From positions 34,079,336 through 34,143,335 of the forward strand of contig OZ026840.1 in the NCBI GenBank assembly GCA_964023205.1: a DNA stretch of 64,000 nucleotides, given 5' to 3'. The position numbers and the translations under genes are program-made. A model generated the notes under the pieces. That model was not told the origin of the DNA. It did not search any database and worked only from the letters and a program-made list of their open reading frames with translations. This stretch comes from Lutraria lutraria. Taxonomy: Eukaryota; Mollusca; Bivalvia; Venerida; Mactridae. Of this stretch, positions 59,463 through 64,000 are shown piece by piece (position 1 is the stretch's first letter; each line of letters opens with the position of its first letter).

Positions 59463-62400
59463 CTGAAAATATAAAATTCAACCGCTCAAATGACAATTCA
59501 CTTACATGTTTAATCATAATGATTACAATGTACCATTTCATTCACTAACAGTGACAATGTGTTATAGATATTTTTAAAAGTGTTTGCTATTGGTCTTCAT
59601 GTTAATGGTGTTGTGACTTTTAAGTATGGTCGTTGTTGTTCATGTTGTTATCGTCAGTCATGATGATTACAATCATGATATTCAAAAATCCACACCTGAA
59701 TGATTTTTACACATCTGTTATTTTATTATATGTTATTATATTTTATGATAACCATGTAGTGATATTGCGTGTCTGTTCCTGAAGCTATTGAAAGCAGATT
59801 ACAATAACCAGATGCCCTGACAACTTTAATATTATTACCAGTTCAATCTATTGATGCATTGCAAGAATATGAACGTCTCTCAAACATAAATTCATGACGT
59901 CTGCTTCCAATTAATCTAAAAAAGAAGATAAAGTACATAAATCTTACCCTTGCATATGAAATTGAGCACTTAAGATCCAAACACGACAGATAAAAGGATT
60001 CATCCGATGTTAACCACTTTCCATCTTAACATTCAAAATATCCAGTGATAAAATTAGATTTACATCCACAAAGTTCGGCTCCCTGAATATATTGGTCTTT
60101 GATGAATAATTACTGGCAACTAAGCTATGTATATTCCAATAAAATGCCTTTCTATTACTAAGTTTCTTAAATGAAATATAACGGTTAAAGTTTAAAGCAG
60201 TATTATAGTGTTCGCATGCGCACCATGGCGCTATTTATTCAATTCCCAAAGAGCTTTTACTTGCTGATAGCATGTCGTATGAGTTTGAATAAAATATTAG
60301 GATACTTTTAATTGCTCGATTGACAAATCTTCAGCTGCCTGTTTTGTCCAAGCGAGTAAAAATCTTCCGATAGCGCAGATCTCCATCAATCGAAATATCA
60401 GACTCATTGGTGAACAGAGGCCAAAAAGCGGCAGACGAAATTATTGGTATTGCTTAAAGTTTGTTCACATGGAATCGATTATTTAAACAACGTCTAATTG
60501 CGGTTATGTGTCGAGGATTTCTAAACCATACCGACTTGAATCACGTGATAACACCAAGTTAGATATCGGCTGCTATCAAAATGTATTAAGTTATGAATAA
60601 TTTGCAATCACGTTGTCAACACGAGTATTACTTCCTTCAATACGACATAACACTTATTATAATAATAGAAAATTATTTCTAACTTTTAAAATCCCATTCG
60701 GTAACGTTTCCATTTTTATTCAATGACACATATATTTGGAGGTCAGTTGACTTTACCATCAAACGTGTTTTCAATTACAGGCATTTTTGAGTTACTTTTT
60801 TTATTTATCTGTAGCCACAGTCTAATCTCTAAGAAAGAGTAGTAAACAGCAGACCGCACTATATCATTGTCAATTTATGGGAATCGCACTGTCGGAGAAA
60901 TAGGATATGAAACAATAAAATAAAACAACTAAGCATTCGTGTATTTGTCTTCTACTCAACAGAAAACCAATTGCTATAATGGCCGTATTAATCAAAACAG
61001 GTGGAAGTAAATCATCCTGATAAGCGTGTAATTGGATACACAACATTGTCCAAAGTGATATGAATGTAGAATGCAATGCGCTCCATTTGGTGTTTGTTAA
61101 ACCTTGACAATAAAATCAGGAAGAACATCTGCCCTTTTCAAAATCATAGTGACTTGAGTGATAAGTACAGTTTGTATGTCCGATTGGAATTTTGTCTCCA
61201 TACATAATGTATTAAAATTGAGAGATATCTTGCTACGGACAGCAGGGAGTTCTCTTATTGTTTCTATGTTTGTGGGTATGTGTTTATACCATAAGTTCCA
61301 CATTTTGCGAATACATGTATACAGGTTGTAAAATCACCGCTGTTAGTGGGCCAAAGAAAGTCAGAGTACAATTGCGTGATTGTGGAGCGAGTGCCGTTTT
61401 ATTATTCATTTGAAAGATAAACAGCTCTAAATTAGACGCGGAGGTCGTGACATTGCATCTTGAAAACAAATGAAACAGTGTAATCGATTTGATATACACG
61501 TAGCCAGAGTAGATTATAGCAATTACGGAAGTTTTTGAATTCTTGGAAGTTCGTGCTTTTTGTCAATTGAGCAAGAGGGCGTGACTTTTTTCAATCAAAA
61601 GTGTGGAAAGGAATGTGAAAATTATCCATTTCTTTAGCAACCTTAGTGTCAATTTACGAAGTCTTTTTTGTGATTGCGGCATTCCCACCTCACTGGCATC
61701 AAGCGTTACAAAGCAAATAGATATACAATCCAAAACACTACGCAACCATTGACTCCAGTTAAGTTCACCAATATTTTAAGTTGGGTGAATCTGATCTTTG
61801 TTATGATTTCTAATAACGATTTCCTCCCTGAGTGTGTGTTTTCTGGTGAAGAATTTAATTGGTTCCATGTTACTTGTATTGCAATGATTATATCTTCCAT
61901 CAGAAATGTGTTGCCCAAAGCTTCGGCAATCTTAATGAATTGATTTTGGTGTAGACAATCATTCATTAATTCTTGCTTAGAGTGGAAATTTTTATTCTAC
62001 AAAGAGCCTAAAGGCATATTGTGAGTAATTAGAACATTGGGCGTTTTTGTGTGTAATTGCTTTTCCCTGGTTTCAGCCAGGCTACGACTTAATTGTAAAA
62101 TAAGTAAGCAATAATCGGATACAAAAAAAAACGAACATTGAAATAAATATAATATCGGTTTGATAGCTTCAACTTCACTACGTTTGTTTGATTTGATGAT
62201 TTGATGATATTACGTATCCACAAATTGCTTCTTTAGATTTGTATATCAGGTATATAATTGTACTACTAGGCCGATAAATCATACTCTCTTTTCAAAACAT
62301 GCAGCAAATTGATATGTTCCTGTATCAGTTTAATTAGAAATCGAAACCGGATTATCAGCAAATACTGCAATTTCATTAAGACCATCTTGTCTACAATCTA

Positions 62401-64000
62401 ATATAATATATATTTATAGGTCTTTGAATTAAACAGAGAAATTCAAACTAGAAAATATTGATTAAACATGACAGAAAATATATTGCAACCCTTGTACGTA
62501 TTCTTCGCATATAAAGACAAAGGAAAATTCAAAGAAACATAGTCACATTATTCCAGTCTGCCATGTATTATATATAGTTTATTAATTAAATAAAATAAAA
62601 TATGTATGAATGACTTCAATTGTAGCATAACCAAACACCTGTTTTCACACAAATACGCATACATCTATCGCATCCATCTATATTTAGTGTGTACACGTTC
62701 ATATAATGTACAATGTGGTCGAGTGCATATTGTCTCTGACCTGTAATCACTTGCTAAAGTGCTCTGGAAGTTCGAATCATACCCTCTACAAATTTCACAC
62801 TTGAGGAAACTGTCCAGCTATGTTACGGATGGTCAATGGTTATATTTAAGGATAAGTGTAGGATCTTCCCCCAATGTGATAGCTGGAGTGTTGCCAATCA
62901 ACCCTTGTGTTTGGTACGACGAAAAAACTTCTATGAAAAAGAGGGTGCCCATTCCGTAACTTGTATATCTTAAGTTATTGAAGGTGCCTTGTTCTTGAGG
63001 GTCAAAGTGCATGTTATGATGTTATTTTTATTTTTAATCACTTCTAACATTATTCTCTTTTTCTACATCAATCAATGGCGTATAACATCTAAGATAAAGA
63101 GATAATTATTTTTCTCTCGTGGTTGATGGTGTTTCTGTTGGTATTCGTGTACATAAATTTGGAGTGAAGATACTGTATTTATAAATTTATATTGCTTTAT
63201 TACCTATACTGCTTTTATGCACATGATCTGCTTCATTGCAAAACCTTCCCCTTTTGATTTGTTTATATGAATATATGTTGCATTTATTCTGCTATACCAT
63301 TGTAATATGTCATTATCCTCATGGGCCATATTGCTTACATGATTCTATATAAACAAGCTTATCAAACTTATCTCCATCGAATATTACACTTTTTCATTTT
63401 ACCATGCATTGGGAATTAATTTTCAATTTTATTGTATTGATACTGAATATACAAAACGCCTGTCATACAAGATGAAAGTCTGAACAAATTAGCCGATGAG
63501 GCATATACGGCATTTTGAAAAAAGAAACACAACAAAGTCAAAAACAGAAGTGGATGATGTTTTCGACTTTTTGTTTTTGTCGAGGAACGACTGACTGTAT
63601 TAAATTACCAGAAACAAAATCTAATCACTAAAGCAATTTAATTTCTGAAACAGAACACTGACTGTGCATTTTGAGCAGACAACCATAATTTGCAATCTAG
63701 ATACCTAACTAATTTAGATCTCCCAAGAGAGCCGTTAACTTTGAGGCATCAATCGCTCTTGTGAATTTATGAACGTCATTCTCAAAACAGTCGATCAATT
63801 CATGTCTTTGTTTTCTGACATTGCTTTGTTGATTCATTTATCAAAGCAGCGAACGAAATATTTAAACAAAGCTGTAATAAAGCAGACAAGAATACCGTTA
63901 CCAATAAGAATCGGGGAAACAGAAAAACTATCAATTCGTTCTTTCAAATTTGATCACTTATACTAATTACCCACATTTAACCTTCATTTCAAATTGCATC
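59463..64000. other. Right flank: no gene recognised
   Basis: AT-rich with short frames only. A SINE remnant at 62700-62990 (GAGGAAACTGTCCAGCTATG, TTACGGATGGTCAATGG) accounts for the 66-codon plus frame there. Any 5' UTR exon or promoter for the 59.4 kb signal exon should lie in this stretch. Confidence 0.5.
62700..62990 (+). mobile_element. SINE remnant
   Basis: GTCCAGCTATGTTACGGATG and TCAATGGTTATAT resemble the body of the SINEs at 34081 and 41068; the head and tail are decayed. Confidence 0.45.

Overview
The window is AT-rich, intron-rich animal DNA. The interspersed tRNA-derived SINEs and MITEs with a recurring 'GCGTTAAACCC' tail, together with the gene content, suggest a lophotrochozoan, most likely a bivalve mollusc. 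The species cannot be fixed from the sequence alone.

All convincing coding sequence is on the minus strand and forms two tandem head-to-tail paralogs. Each encodes a secreted protein built as signal peptide, one WAP-like cysteine-rich domain, then a string of sushi/CCP domains. This order matches the nematode acetylcholine-receptor clustering scaffold LEV-9 (WAP plus CCPs), so I call both LEV-9-like. Gene B is complete from its WAP exon (16989) to a stop at 10880 and an AATAAA at 10833-10838. It has one WAP-like and ten sushi domains. Gene A begins with signal-peptide exon(s) at 7.8-8.3 kb, a WAP-like exon at 5.3 kb and three sushi exons at 3.4, 1.2 and 0.4 kb, and runs off the left edge. The first four post-signal exons have identical lengths in A and B (147, 195, 207, 180 nt). 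Every exon joins in phase 1 except the internal join of B sushi 7, which is phase 2. Nearly all of this structure had to be read from splice sites because most exons are under 210 nt.

The most unusual part is upstream of gene B. No signal exon lies near its WAP exon. Instead, phase-1 signal-peptide exons with good donors occur at 26.1, 33.6 and 59.4 kb. The 26.1 and 33.6 kb exons are homologous to gene A's 7.9 kb exon; the 59.4 kb exon is unrelated. Decayed relatives lie at 52.3 and 7.6 kb. Upstream of several of these are two pairs of related blocks with a TATA-like core (27.7/34.4 kb and 43.9/52.95 kb). I read this as a repeatedly duplicated promoter plus signal-exon cassette, in which several alternative first exons may feed one WAP-sushi body.

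Layout. 0-8.3 kb: gene A, with a 48-unit 13-bp minisatellite and a compound microsatellite in one intron. 8.3-10.8 kb: intergenic, SINEs. 10.8-17 kb: dense exons of gene B. 17-59.5 kb: the long 5' region of gene B, with alternative signal exons, a decayed sushi-like exon, non-autonomous transposons (piggyBac-, hAT- and Harbinger-like), a solo LTR, and a 12-unit 69-bp satellite grown from a SINE. 59.5-64 kb: no coding sequence recognised. No rRNA, functional tRNA gene or CRISPR array is seen.
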